From Methylobacterium organophilum (GTDB lineage: Bacteria; Pseudomonadota; Alphaproteobacteria; Rhizobiales; Beijerinckiaceae), in NCBI RefSeq assembly GCF_022179465.1, contig NZ_BPQV01000011.1:124001-188000 (forward strand): 64,000 nt of DNA, given 5' to 3'. The position numbers and the translations under genes are program-made. Under the pieces are notes generated by a model. That model did not search any database. It saw only the letters and a program-made list of their open reading frames with translations, and was not told the origin of the DNA. Positions within the stretch are counted from its first letter, which is position 1; the number at the start of each line of letters is the position of its first letter. Below are positions 34,715 to 44,228 of this stretch, one piece after another.

Positions 34715-37244
34715 CGCCGGCCTCCTCGATAACTTCTACACTAACAAACGAGCCGCCGAGAATCAGATCCTCGACATGCTGCTGCCCAAGGTTGATCGTC
34801 TGCGCGCCCTGACTCAGGAACCTGCCCCAGAAGGTCAGATCGTTGTCGACGTTCTGATTTCGGTCGAGCTTCATGCGCCGGGTCGCCTTCGCTGTCCGGG
34901 CGAAGGAGGGCAGCGGCTTTTTCGCGTCGCGTCCGGTGAACATGTAGAAGGGCTTGATCCTGACGCCCCAAACCCCAGCCATCTGGATCACCTCGAAACC
35001 GAACCCCTCGTTCTCGAACCACGCCTTGTAGCCGTCCGGTCCGCGTTGTTTCACGACCCATCGTTGGATGTTCTTGCGGGCGGGAGAGTCGTAGACGTAG
35101 CAGCGGGCGCCGCCAGCGTTGCCCTCGAAGTAGGCGCGACGCCCTCGCTTCTTGCCTTCCTCGATGACCAGCCCGCGCAAACCGAACCCGCGCAGATGAC
35201 GCTCGAAGTGCTTTCGCAACAGCCAGGACAGCACCCGCCGACGATCGGGATCCGCTTCGATCTCGCTTCGTCGCCAGGCTCGGCCGGCACCCTGATGAGC
35301 GTATGAACCGAACACGGCGTGAAGGATCGGGAGAGGTGCGAAGCTCCAGATGTACTCGTCGCCCTGGACGATGAACGTGCCGGCCTCATTGATCGGCAGC
35401 TCCGTCGGCCGCGCTCGCCAGGGTCCGGTCAGCTTCACGACCGCGACAGTGTCGGGGATGCTGACGAAGGGGATGAAGTTCAGGACGTAGACTTCAGTCG
35501 GGCGTTCATCCCGTGCCACGGACTTTGATCCGGCCGACGCAATGGGCTGCTTGATCAACGCTGTGAAGCGCGCGCCCGGCGCGTCGTTTGTGAACTCGGC
35601 GCCGCCGCCATGGTCGGCCAGCATTTGCTCGACATCGACGAGACCCGTGCCCGCACGCTCCATCGCTCGGATGCCGAAGAAGATGTCGCAGAGCGCGCGA
35701 TTTCGCAGGCCGCTGACCTCGACGCGAGGCTTGAAGCGGCCGCCGTTATCGACTTCGAGCTGGGCGATGACCGAATCCGGCAGCCCCCCGGGGTTCGAGA
35801 AGCGCACGCTCTCGCCGGACGATACCGCGATGATGGCGGGATCGCTCCGGCTGTAGTCGCGGTGCACGAGCATGTTGACGAGCAATTCGACGAGCGCCCG
35901 TTCAGGGTAGGCTGGCCGTTCGTCGTGCGTCGTGCGCTTCTTGACCTTGAGGGTTGGGTTCGCGTCCCTCTGGCCTAGCCATTCAATCAGGTCGCGATGC
36001 TGCGCGATAAGATTGCCCTCGAAGACGCGACGCTTCTTTCCGCCAATGGATGTCGAAATCACGGCATGCGGAAACCAGCGTTGGGGCTCCCGGCCGAACA
36101 GAAGCACGCAGCCCGCAGTCGGCACTTCGCGGCCATCGCACTGAACGAGGAGACCCTGTTCTTTCAGCAGGCCGGGTAGCGTGTCGTGCATAACCGGGGG
36201 CCGCCCGAGCTTCTCGCAATATTCCTTCAGCGTTGCGATCATCAAGTCATGGTCGAGGTCCGCCACGGTGGCGTCCGGGACGACCTGGTCGTCGAACGCG
36301 GAAGTGGCTGCGCCGTCGCCCTTTGCCGTCGCGTGAAGATAGCGATCCTCGGCTTTGAGACCTCGCGCGAGTTGATCCATCAGTTCGTCGAAGCCCTCGA
36401 TCTCGTAGGGCTCGAAGTTGCTGCCGATCCGCCTCTTGAGCGCCTCGACGTTGGGGTGAAGGGTCTCGCCTTTACGGATACACCAGTAAACGCCGTTCTT
36501 GAAGTTGTTGGTTTGCGCGCCCCCGTCGCCGAGGAAGTGCTCCATGATTGATGGTTCGGAGCCTCGGTATCCGATCACCACCAGTGGGCTATCCGCGACT
36601 AGCGGGAGGAGCTTGCTTACCAGCTCAGCATCGAGTTTCTGGACCTCGTCGACGAGGTTCTGATCGGAGTACTGCTCGGCACGCCCGTGTAGCCACACAA
36701 TCTGAGCTTTGGCCTAGAGGCTGAACTCGTTGAGGTCGCCGGCTCGCCGGTTCACTTCTGCGATGTGCCCGATGTGCTGCCGAACCGCTCCGAGTGCGGT
36801 CGGCAAGCAGGTGTCGAAGTTTGTAGTCAAGACGGTCGAGACAAGCCCTTTGACGATGAGCTCCGCTAAGCGATGATAGCCCTTGCCGATGCCGTTTGTA
36901 GGCTGGATCAAGTCGAGCAAGAGCTGTTTGCGATATTCGGCTGGTTTCAGCAGGTTTTGGACAACGAGGGGAAAGTTCTCGGCCAGCCGGTCATCGCCTT
37001 TGAGGAACCACGGCTGTCCGTGCAACCAGGTCTGCCATTCGGTAAGCCGGACCTGCTCCGGTGGGACGGAACCGCCGAGAATCTGTTCGGCGTACACCCT
37101 CTTCGCCAGCCGCTTCACGCTCTCGGCAGCGGTGGGCACGCCGGAGCCGAAGCTCGCGCCAGCCCCCAGAAGCAGCACGGGGCGTGCGCTGTTGGTCGCG
37201 CGAAAGATGCGCGTCAACGTACGGATGGCATCTTGCTGCGACAT
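34677..37244 (-). pseudogene. SIR2-APAZ effector of the short-Argonaute system, interrupted by amber stop
   Basis: One continuous frame of ~855 codons from ATG 37242-37244 (GGAGGG ribosome site) to 34677, broken by a single TAG at 36714-36716. Before the stop: SIR2 NAD-binding text LLLGAGASFGSGVPTA and TVLTTNFDTCLP. After it, in the same frame: AKAQIVWLHGRAEQY, with the SIR2 His-Gly. The middle has an AlbA/HATPase_c_4-like block (YPERALVELLVNMLVHRDYS, RFSNPGGLPDSV). The C-terminal ~280 residues fit an APAZ domain that pairs with the Argonaute. A readthrough product or loss of function are both possible. The part after the stop has a GTG at 36696-36698 but would lack NAD binding. Confidence 0.75.
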
Positions 37245-37503
37245 CAGCCCTCCAGAGTCCCGAGCGGATAGCGGAGTGTGTCGACGTTCGCCAGAACAAT
37301 ACAAGAACTAACTTCGCTTTTCCAGTGATAAGAATAAAGCCCGCGGAGCGGTTGTCGCGACCGGCGCATTCGCTGCACCAGCGGGAGTCCGCTCTGACCG
37401 GCGCCTCCCGATCGGTGCGTGCCGTATGGCTTTTCAACAGATTCTTTCGTTGACGGTGAACGGGAGGCCCTAAAGCGGACGCGGTGAATGTCGGCTACGG
37501 GTC

Positions 37504-39037
37504 GATAGTGTTGAAAAAGGCGTCGTTGCTGCTGGCTTGAAGTAGTGATTCACTCCTTCCGAGCGGAGGGTGACGCGAATGATGGGCGATCGGGTCACGG
37601 TTCAGGACGCGTTGTTCTACGAGTTCAGCCTCGAACGGCATGTTCCGGCGAAGCACCTTCTTCGAGTGATTGATCGCTTCGTCGATTTGTCTGGCATCCG
37701 GCAGCATCTTGCCCCGCACTACAGCTCAATCGGCCGCCCTTCGATCGATCCCGAACTTCTGATCCGCATGCTGATCGTCGGCTACTGCTTCGGCATCCGC
37801 TCCGAGCGCCGGCTGTGCGAGGAGGTGCATCTCAACCTCGCCTATCGCTGGTTCTGCCGCCTCGGCCTCGAAGGCGACGTGCCCGATCATTCCACCTTCT
37901 CCAAGACCCGCCACGGCCGTTTCCGCGACGCCGACCTCCTGCGAGAGCTCTTCGAGACGGTCGTGCGGCGCTGCATGGCAGAAGGGTTGGTGGGCGGCGA
38001 GGGCTTCGCTGTCGATGCCAGCCTGATCGTGGCCGACGCCCAGCGCCAGCGGGGCGTGAAGTCGGGCGAGGATCTCGATCCGACGGCGCGGCGGGCGGTG
38101 GCCGAATATCTTGCGACGCTCGACGACGCTGCTTTCGGCGCGGCGACGCCGGTGGAACCGAAGTTCGTTTCGCCGGTCGATCCGGCGGCCCGCTGGACCG
38201 CCTCCTGGGGAGGGCCGGCCGTCTTCGCCTACTGCACCAACTACTTGGTCGACGTCGAGAATGCGATCATCGTCGACGTAGAGCCCTCGACCGCGGTGAG
38301 GCAGGCGGAGGTCGGGGCGGCCAAGACGATGATCGCGCGCGTCCATGACGATCTCGGCCTCTGGCCCGAGCGGCTGATCGCCGACACCGGCTACGGATCG
38401 GCCGAGATGCTGGACTGGCTCGTGCACGAACGCGGGATCGAGCCGCACATCCCGGTCTTCGACAAATCCCAGCGCAAGGACGGGACCTTCTCACGCGCGG
38501 ACTTCGCCTATGACCATGGCAGCGACAGCTACACCTGTCCGGACGGCAGGCAGCTCAAGCTCTACCGCCGCCGTTTTGCCGCCCCGCGCGATGGGATTAA
38601 TCAGGACAACACGCTGCGCTATCGGGCCAGCCAAGCCGACTGCCGAGCCTGCGCCCTGAAGGCGCAGTGCTGTCCGAACGCGCTGGCTCGCAAGGTAACG
38701 CGTTCGCTCTTCGAAGGCGCACGCGATATGGCGCGGGCGATTGCCGAAACCGACGCCTACCGAACGTCGCGAAGGCAGCGAAAGAAGGTCGAGATGCTAT
38801 TTGCGCATCTCAAGCGGATCCTGAAGCTCGACCGGTTGCGACTACGAGGGCCCAATGGTGCCCGCGACGAGTTCCACTTGGCAGCCACGGCGCAGAACTT
38901 GAGGAAGATGGCCAAGCTCTACGCCGCCAAGCAGCCGATCCCAGCCAGCTGAGAGCCGAGCGAGCACCGCGTCACCTCAAACGAAGGCTCAACGGCCAGC
39001 CAAGGGCGCTGCTCCAACCGCTTTTTTCAACACTATC
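37504..39037 (+). mobile_element. IS1182-type insertion sequence
   Basis: A ~1534-bp element with inverted ends GATAGTGTTGAAAAA (37504-37518) and TTTTTTCAACACTATC (39022-39037). It carries one transposase. The four bases just outside are GGTC and CACC, so no target duplication is visible; the insertion may have been followed by rearrangement. A truncated gene lies on its right. Confidence 0.8.
37570..38952 (+). CDS. IS1182-family transposase
   Basis: 460 residues if started at the GTG 37570; ATGs at 37579 and 37582 are likelier and shorten it by 3-4 residues. A DUF772-like N-terminal part (LIRMLIVGYCFGIRSERRL) is followed by a DDE core: Asp in GFAVDASLIVADAQ, Asp in LIADTGYGSAEML, Glu in RRQRKKVEMLFAHLKRI. 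Four Cys in the ADCRACALKAQCCPN zinc-like region are typical. The frame is intact. Confidence 0.9.
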   Translation: MTRMMGDRVTVQDALFYEFSLERHVPAKHLLRVIDRFVDLSGIRQHLAPHYSSIGRPSIDPELLIRMLIVGYCFGIRSERRLCEEVHLNLAYRWFCRLGLEGDVPDHSTFSKTRHGRFRDADLLRELFETVVRRCMAEGLVGGEGFAVDASLIVADAQRQRGVKSGEDLDPTARRAVAEYLATLDDAAFGAATPVEPKFVSPVDPAARWTASWGGPAVFAYCTNYLVDVENAIIVDVEPSTAVRQAEVGAAKTMIARVHDDLGLWPERLIADTGYGSAEMLDWLVHERGIEPHIPVFDKSQRKDGTFSRADFAYDHGSDSYTCPDGRQLKLYRRRFAAPRDGINQDNTLRYRASQADCRACALKAQCCPNALARKVTRSLFEGARDMARAIAETDAYRTSRRQRKKVEMLFAHLKRILKLDRLRLRGPNGARDEFHLAATAQNLRKMAKLYAAKQPIPAS

Positions 39038-39119
39038 CACCCATCTCGGACATTCGATCAGTCGAAGCGTATCGCTCGAAGCAGTGCAGAAATGGTCAGG
39101 ACTGGCCCACGTCGTTGGC

Positions 39120-39323
39120 TATCTCTATACCCCCCCCGGCGAGGAGGGAGAATGGGGGCTGTCGCGGTACGGGGCCCTGTTCCGGAGCCTGGGCGGGCGG
39201 CGCATCTTCTACGCGTCCGGCGAGGTCGTGTCGCTCTCGGACAAGGTCAGCTTCACGGTCAAGCGTGGCATGGGCGAGGACGAGCTGCGCCAGCTCTTCG
39301 CGGCCGCCGCCACCGGCCGGTAG
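39120..39323 (+). pseudogene. C-terminal remnant of an unknown gene right of the IS element
   Basis: A forward frame coming out of the IS region ends with ~65 residues that look like real protein: GLSRYGALFRSLGGRRIFYA, then SLSDKVSFTVKRGMGEDELRQLF and a stop at 39321-39323. No start, signal or family could be found; upstream bases belong to the IS end and a short junction. Probably the tail of a gene cut when the region was rearranged. Confidence 0.45.
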
Positions 39324-39341
39324 CTGGTGGGTGGGGATCGC

Positions 39342-41468
39342 ATGCGCAGGGTTTTCCTCTTCCTCGTGTGGCTCGCCGTCGTCGGACCGGCGGTGGCCGA
39401 TCCTCGCGACGACCTCGTCGCCGCCTTCGGCCGTGGCGACCGCGAGACCGCCTTGCGCACGGCGCGGCCCTTGGCCGAACGAGACGATGTCCTCGCCCAG
39501 TATCTGCTCGGCAAGCTCCTGCGGGAGGATGCTGGGACACGCCAGGAGGCGGCCGTCTGGCTGCGGAAGGCCGCTGAGAAAGGCCATGTCGCCGCACAAG
39601 GAGAGCTCGGCTACCTCCTGGCCTTCGACCTGCGCAAGCTGGCGGAAGGCCGCACCTGGATCGAGCGCGCTGTGCAGGCCAACAATCCGCCTTCGTTCAG
39701 GGATCTCGGCTGGATCCAGGAAAACGAGGGGCGGGGCGAGGCCGGGCTGAAGGACGCCGCCGAATCCTATCGGCGCGGCGCGGAACTGAACGACCGCAAC
39801 GCGAAGCTGCTCTACGCCAACGCGCTTCTTCACGGGCGAGGCGTCGGCAGGGATCCCGCCGCGGCGGCGGCGCTGTACTGCACGGTCGGGACCGTCCCGG
39901 GCGACCTGCAATGCGCCAAGCTTCTGCTCAAGGGCTCCGTACCGGGGCGAGGGCCGGCCGAGGGGATCGCCCTCCTGCGGCGCCTGTCCGAACGGGGCAG
40001 CGCCGACGCGCGAGTGGTCCTCGCCGAGTATCTCCTCGACGCGCCGCCCGGCACCCGCGACATCGAAGAGGCGGTGAGGCTCCTGCACCTCGCGGCCGAC
40101 CAGGGCCACGCCGATGCCCTGTTCGATCTCGGTTGGCTGGCGAGCCGGGGAATCGGCGGCCCGAAAGACCTGCGCGCGGCCTTCGACTGGTACGGCAAGG
40201 CCGCGGCAGCCGGACAGATCTACGCCTATGGGCGCATGGGCATGCTCGCCGCCGCCGGCCTCGACGGCAAGCCCGACCCTGCCGAGGCATTGCGGCTCTT
40301 CCGGCTCGGGGCAGAGCACGATGACCCGGCGGCGCAGGAACGCCTCGCGATCCGCCTCTGGGACGATGCGCCGCCGACCCGGGACCGGGCCGCCGCCGCG
40401 GCGCTGTTCTGCCGGCTCGACAGCGCGGTCGCGGCCTATGGCTGCGCGCGGGCGATCACCGAGGGAGAGGCCGTGGAGAAGGACAGGACCGTCGCGGTGC
40501 GCCTTTTCCGCAAGGCCGCCGCCGCAGGGCACGTGGCGGCCCAGGCCGAACTCGGGCACCGCCTTCTCTCCGGAATCGATGTCGACAAGGACGTTGCCGA
40601 GGGCGTGCGGCTGACCAAGCTCGCGGCCGAACGCGGCTCGGCCATCGCATACTTCAACATGGGCGCCATCCGTTCTTCCGGCCTCGACGGACCTCCGGAC
40701 TTCAGCGAGGCTCTGCGATGGTACGGGCAGGCAGCGGCGGCGGGGATCGTCGAAGCGCATGCGCGGGTCGGCCGGCTTCAAAAGTACGGTCCAGCCGAGT
40801 TGCGCAACCTGCCGGCCGCCTATGCCGCCTTCAAGACGGGCGCGGACCTGGGAAGCGCCGACGCGCTTGTCCAGCAGGGCGTGTCGTTGCGCGATGGGAC
40901 CGGCGTCGCACGGGACGAGGCAGCGGCCGCAGAGCTTCTCTGTCGGAACACGACGGCGTTCGGCCGCCAGAACTGCGCGCGGCTCGCCATCGCCGGCAAG
41001 GCGCGCGGCCGCGACAAGGCCGCCGGCTTCGCGATGCTCGACGCTCTCGTGAAGGAGGGCGACGCAGGGGCGATGACCGCGATGGCCTATTACACGCTCA
41101 ACGGCATCGGGACCCGGAAGGACGTTCCCGAAGCGAAGCGTTACGTCGAGCTGGCCGTGGCACAAGGCGATGCCGCCGCGATGTTCACCAAGGGCGCGAT
41201 GATCGAGCGCGGCCTCGGTTACAAGCGGGATTTCGCCGAGGCGGTGCGCTGGTACGAACGCGCCGCCGAGCAGGACCGGCCCGAGGCCCTCCTGACGCTC
41301 GGTCGGATCTACGAAAAGGGTCGGTTCGGGAAGGCCGACGCCAATCTCGCGCTCGGGTTCTATCGCCGGGCGGCGGAGAAGGGGAACGCCGAGGCCGAGG
41401 CGGCGGCGAGGCGCCTTTCGCGGCGCCCCGGCGAATCGACGGTTCTCGATTTCCGGCCGCCACCTTAG
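39342..41468 (+). CDS. Exported Sel1-repeat protein
   Basis: 708 residues from the ATG 39342 (in-frame GTG at 39327 is less likely). A signal peptide of ~19 residues ends AVAD. The rest is a long run of Sel1/TPR-like helix pairs, each with an AxxxLG..xxxGxGxxxDxxxAxxWYxxAAxxG pattern, such as KDLRAAFDWYGKAAAAG and RDFAEAVRWYERAAEQ. I count roughly fifteen repeats. Several repeats have a Cys-containing half (ALYCTVGT, ALFCRLD, ELLCRNT). Such proteins are periplasmic scaffolds. It opens cluster B and may hold the envelope complex together. Confidence 0.82.
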   Translation: MRRVFLFLVWLAVVGPAVADPRDDLVAAFGRGDRETALRTARPLAERDDVLAQYLLGKLLREDAGTRQEAAVWLRKAAEKGHVAAQGELGYLLAFDLRKLAEGRTWIERAVQANNPPSFRDLGWIQENEGRGEAGLKDAAESYRRGAELNDRNAKLLYANALLHGRGVGRDPAAAAALYCTVGTVPGDLQCAKLLLKGSVPGRGPAEGIALLRRLSERGSADARVVLAEYLLDAPPGTRDIEEAVRLLHLAADQGHADALFDLGWLASRGIGGPKDLRAAFDWYGKAAAAGQIYAYGRMGMLAAAGLDGKPDPAEALRLFRLGAEHDDPAAQERLAIRLWDDAPPTRDRAAAAALFCRLDSAVAAYGCARAITEGEAVEKDRTVAVRLFRKAAAAGHVAAQAELGHRLLSGIDVDKDVAEGVRLTKLAAERGSAIAYFNMGAIRSSGLDGPPDFSEALRWYGQAAAAGIVEAHARVGRLQKYGPAELRNLPAAYAAFKTGADLGSADALVQQGVSLRDGTGVARDEAAAAELLCRNTTAFGRQNCARLAIAGKARGRDKAAGFAMLDALVKEGDAGAMTAMAYYTLNGIGTRKDVPEAKRYVELAVAQGDAAAMFTKGAMIERGLGYKRDFAEAVRWYERAAEQDRPEALLTLGRIYEKGRFGKADANLALGFYRRAAEKGNAEAEAAARRLSRRPGESTVLDFRPPP

Positions 41469-41660
41469 CCGACCGAAGTCTCGAACTGCGATGCTGCCCC
41501 CATCGCCGGCCGAGATTGAAAAGGGCTGAGGGTCCGCGAAGTCCCGTCGTCCATTGATGAGGGACTACCCATTCAGGGAAATCGTCTGGATACGAGTGTG
41601 AAGATGAACTAGGCTGCTTCATAGGTTCGACGGAATTATTGTCGTTCTGGGCCGGGTGGC

Positions 41661-43454
41661 ATGGCCGGACACCTCATCGCGACGACGGGCAAGGCATTGC
41701 CGGGGGACGAGGCGCCGGCGACCCTGCGGCGCGAGCAGGTCGACGCCGTCTTCCGCGTGGTGGTCCCCGGTGTTGCCGGGGCTGCCCTCGCTGCGGTGAT
41801 CCTCGCCACGATTCTCGTGAAGCTCGGCGCGGCCGATCCTCGGACGGCGACGGGCTGGACGGCCTCCGTCGTGGCCTGTGCCGTCGCTCACACGTGTCTT
41901 GCCCGCGCCTATCGGCGGCCCGGCCTCCCGAGCAGGGACGCCTCCCGATGGCCCCGCGTCTTCACGCTGATCGCCGGGCTGGAAGGCATCGCCTGGGGAT
42001 TCGCCGCCGTGGGCCTGACGCCGGGCGCGCCTTTCGACGTGCGGTTTCTCGCCATCGCCGTGACGATCGGGGTGACGGCCGGCGCGATCCCGGCCTTCGG
42101 GCCTCACCTGCCGGCTTTCCTGGCGCTGTTCCTGCCCGCGACGCTGCCTTACGTGGCGGCCAACCTCTTCGCCTCCACCCTCGTCGAGCGGGCGAGCGCG
42201 CTCCTGATGCTGGTCTACGCCGCGGTGATGGGCGGCCTCGGACTTCGCAGCCACCGCGCCTTCGCCGCGATGGTCGGCCTGCGGCTGCGCACCGAGGCGC
42301 TGGCCGAGGCCCTGCGGCGGGAGCGGGATGCGGCCGAGGCCGCCAACCGTGCAAAATCGAGCTTCCTCGCCGCGGCGAGCCACGACCTGCGCCAGCCGGT
42401 GCATGCGCTCGGCCTGTTCGCGGGCGCCCTGCGCCGCCTGGACCTGCCCGACGAGGCGCGCCTCCTCGTGGAGCGGATCGAAGCCTCGGCAGGGGCCATG
42501 GACGGGCTGTTCAACGCGATCCTCGATATCTCGCGGCTCGATGCCGGCGTGGTCGAGGTCGAGCCGCGCGCGTTCCGGATCGGCCTCGCTCTTGACCGCA
42601 TCTGCCGCGACCTCGGCCCCGAAGCGGAGGCCAAGGGCCTCCGGCTGCGATGCCGCCCCTCCGGCGCGATCGCATGGACGGATCCGATCCTGCTCGAGCG
42701 CGTGCTGCGCAACCTGGTCTCGAACGCGGTGCGCTACACGGATCGCGGCGGCGTCCTCGTCGCCTGCCGCCTCCGCGGTGGCCGCCTCGCGGTCCAGGTC
42801 TGGGATACGGGACCCGGCATCGCGCCCGACGACCGCGAGCGCATCTTCCAGGAATACGTGCAGATCGGGAATGCCGAGCGGGACCGCGCCAGGGGGCTCG
42901 GCCTGGGGCTCGCAATCGTCCTGCGGACCTGCGCCGTCCTCGGTGCGCCGCTCGCGTTGCGTTCACGAGTCGGGCGCGGCTCGTGCTTCGAGGTCGTGGT
43001 CGCCATGGCCGAGGAGGCGGCGCCGGCCGAGGAGCCGGCCGAGGCGGTGCCGGGCGCGACCGCACGGGCGCTCGTGGTGGTCATCGACGACGAGGCGCCG
43101 ATCCGCGAGGCGATGGAGCGCCTGCTTGCCGGCTGGGGCCACGCGGTGATCGCGGCGGCCTCGGGCGAGGAGGCGGTGGGGCGGCTGGCCTCCCATCCGG
43201 AACGGCCGGACCTGATCGTCTCCGACTACCGGCTGCGGGACGGCGAGACGGGCCTCGACGCGATTGAGCGCCTGCGCTCCGAATACAACGAGACGATCCC
43301 GGCGCTGCTCGTGACCGGCGATACCGCGCCGGACCGGCTGATCGAGGCCAGAGCGAGCGGGCTCGTGCTGCTGCACAAGCCGGTGCCGAACGGAAAGCTG
43401 CGCGCCGCGATGCGCAACCTGATGGCCGGCGCCCTCGATTCCGGAGGCGGATGA
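41661..43454 (+). CDS. Hybrid histidine kinase with C-terminal receiver
   Basis: 597 residues. An N-terminal membrane part with about five or six helices (~30-205) is followed by a HisKA dimer helix with SHDLRQPVHALGL holding the phospho-His, an ATPase with LRNLVSNAVRYTDRGG and DTGPGIAPDDRERIF, and a receiver domain with the phospho-Asp in DLIVSDYRLRDGETG and Lys in LLHKPVPN. No periplasmic sensor domain is visible, so it probably senses a membrane or intracellular signal. A convergent NarL-type regulator gene follows after 7 bases; the pair may control cluster B genes. Confidence 0.9.
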   Translation: MAGHLIATTGKALPGDEAPATLRREQVDAVFRVVVPGVAGAALAAVILATILVKLGAADPRTATGWTASVVACAVAHTCLARAYRRPGLPSRDASRWPRVFTLIAGLEGIAWGFAAVGLTPGAPFDVRFLAIAVTIGVTAGAIPAFGPHLPAFLALFLPATLPYVAANLFASTLVERASALLMLVYAAVMGGLGLRSHRAFAAMVGLRLRTEALAEALRRERDAAEAANRAKSSFLAAASHDLRQPVHALGLFAGALRRLDLPDEARLLVERIEASAGAMDGLFNAILDISRLDAGVVEVEPRAFRIGLALDRICRDLGPEAEAKGLRLRCRPSGAIAWTDPILLERVLRNLVSNAVRYTDRGGVLVACRLRGGRLAVQVWDTGPGIAPDDRERIFQEYVQIGNAERDRARGLGLGLAIVLRTCAVLGAPLALRSRVGRGSCFEVVVAMAEEAAPAEEPAEAVPGATARALVVVIDDEAPIREAMERLLAGWGHAVIAAASGEEAVGRLASHPERPDLIVSDYRLRDGETGLDAIERLRSEYNETIPALLVTGDTAPDRLIEARASGLVLLHKPVPNGKLRAAMRNLMAGALDSGGG

Positions 43455-43461
43455 GGCGGCC

Positions 43462-44106
43462 TCAGATCAGGCCCGCCGCTCGGGCGGCCACCGCGGCCTG
43501 GGTCCGGTTGATGGCGCCGAGCAGCTTGAAGATCGCCGTGACGTGCGCCTTCACCGTCTTCTCCGAGAGATCGAGTTCGTAGGCGATGATCTTGTTGGGC
43601 TGGCCGGCGCTCAGGCGGCGCAGCACCTCTACCTGACGGGCGGTGAGCGCCGGGGCGGCGGTGTCCGTCCGGCGCGCCGGAACCGGCATCGGCGCCGTCG
43701 ATCGGGTCGCCTCCCCGATGATCAGGGGCGGTACGTACACGTCCCCGTCCATCACCAGGCGGATCGCGGCGAGCAGGGTGTTGTGGCTCGCCGATTTCGG
43801 GACGTAGCCGAGGGCTCCGTTGCCGAGGGCGCGGCGCGCGTCCCCCGCATCCTCGGACGAGGACAGGACGATCACCGGCACTTCCGGCCGCACCCGGCCG
43901 AACTCGCCGATCGCGGTGAGCCCATCCATTCCGGGCAGGACCATGTCGAGGATCACGACGTCGAGGTCGTCGTGCGCTTGCGCGAGAGGCAGGGCGTCTG
44001 CCACGGTTCCGGCTTCGAGGATCGCGACATCGGGTCCCGCCCGCCGGAGCAGGGCGGCGATCCCCTCGCGCAGCACCGGATGATCGTCGACGATCAGGAA
44101 CTTCAT
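43462..44106 (-). CDS. NarL/FixJ-type response regulator
   Basis: 214 residues from the ATG at 44104-44106. The receiver domain (FLIVDDHPVLREGI, phospho-Asp in DVVILDMVLPGMDGL, Lys in GYVPKSAS) is followed by a LuxR-type helix-turn-helix (LTARQVEVLRRLSAGQPNK, LSEKTVKAHVTAIFKLL). The frame opens at 44196 but the extra part is non-conserved. It is convergent with the hybrid kinase and divergent from the MotA-like gene, so it may regulate the channel operon. Confidence 0.9.
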   Translation of the reverse strand: MKFLIVDDHPVLREGIAALLRRAGPDVAILEAGTVADALPLAQAHDDLDVVILDMVLPGMDGLTAIGEFGRVRPEVPVIVLSSSEDAGDARRALGNGALGYVPKSASHNTLLAAIRLVMDGDVYVPPLIIGEATRSTAPMPVPARRTDTAAPALTARQVEVLRRLSAGQPNKIIAYELDLSEKTVKAHVTAIFKLLGAINRTQAAVAARAAGLI

Positions 44107-44228
44107 CGCAGGAGTATCGCCGGGTTCCGCGTCGCCCGAAAGGGTCCGGACGTCCCGCGACCAAGGTCCTACCGGACTCGACTCGCCGTCGACCATCGGT
44201 CAGCTTACGCGAAGCTTCCGCTCTCTCC

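Noticed and set aside
39096-41165. 689-residue reverse frame over the Sel1-repeat gene
   Set aside because: The forward frame has a signal peptide and regular Sel1 repeats; the reverse one has none.
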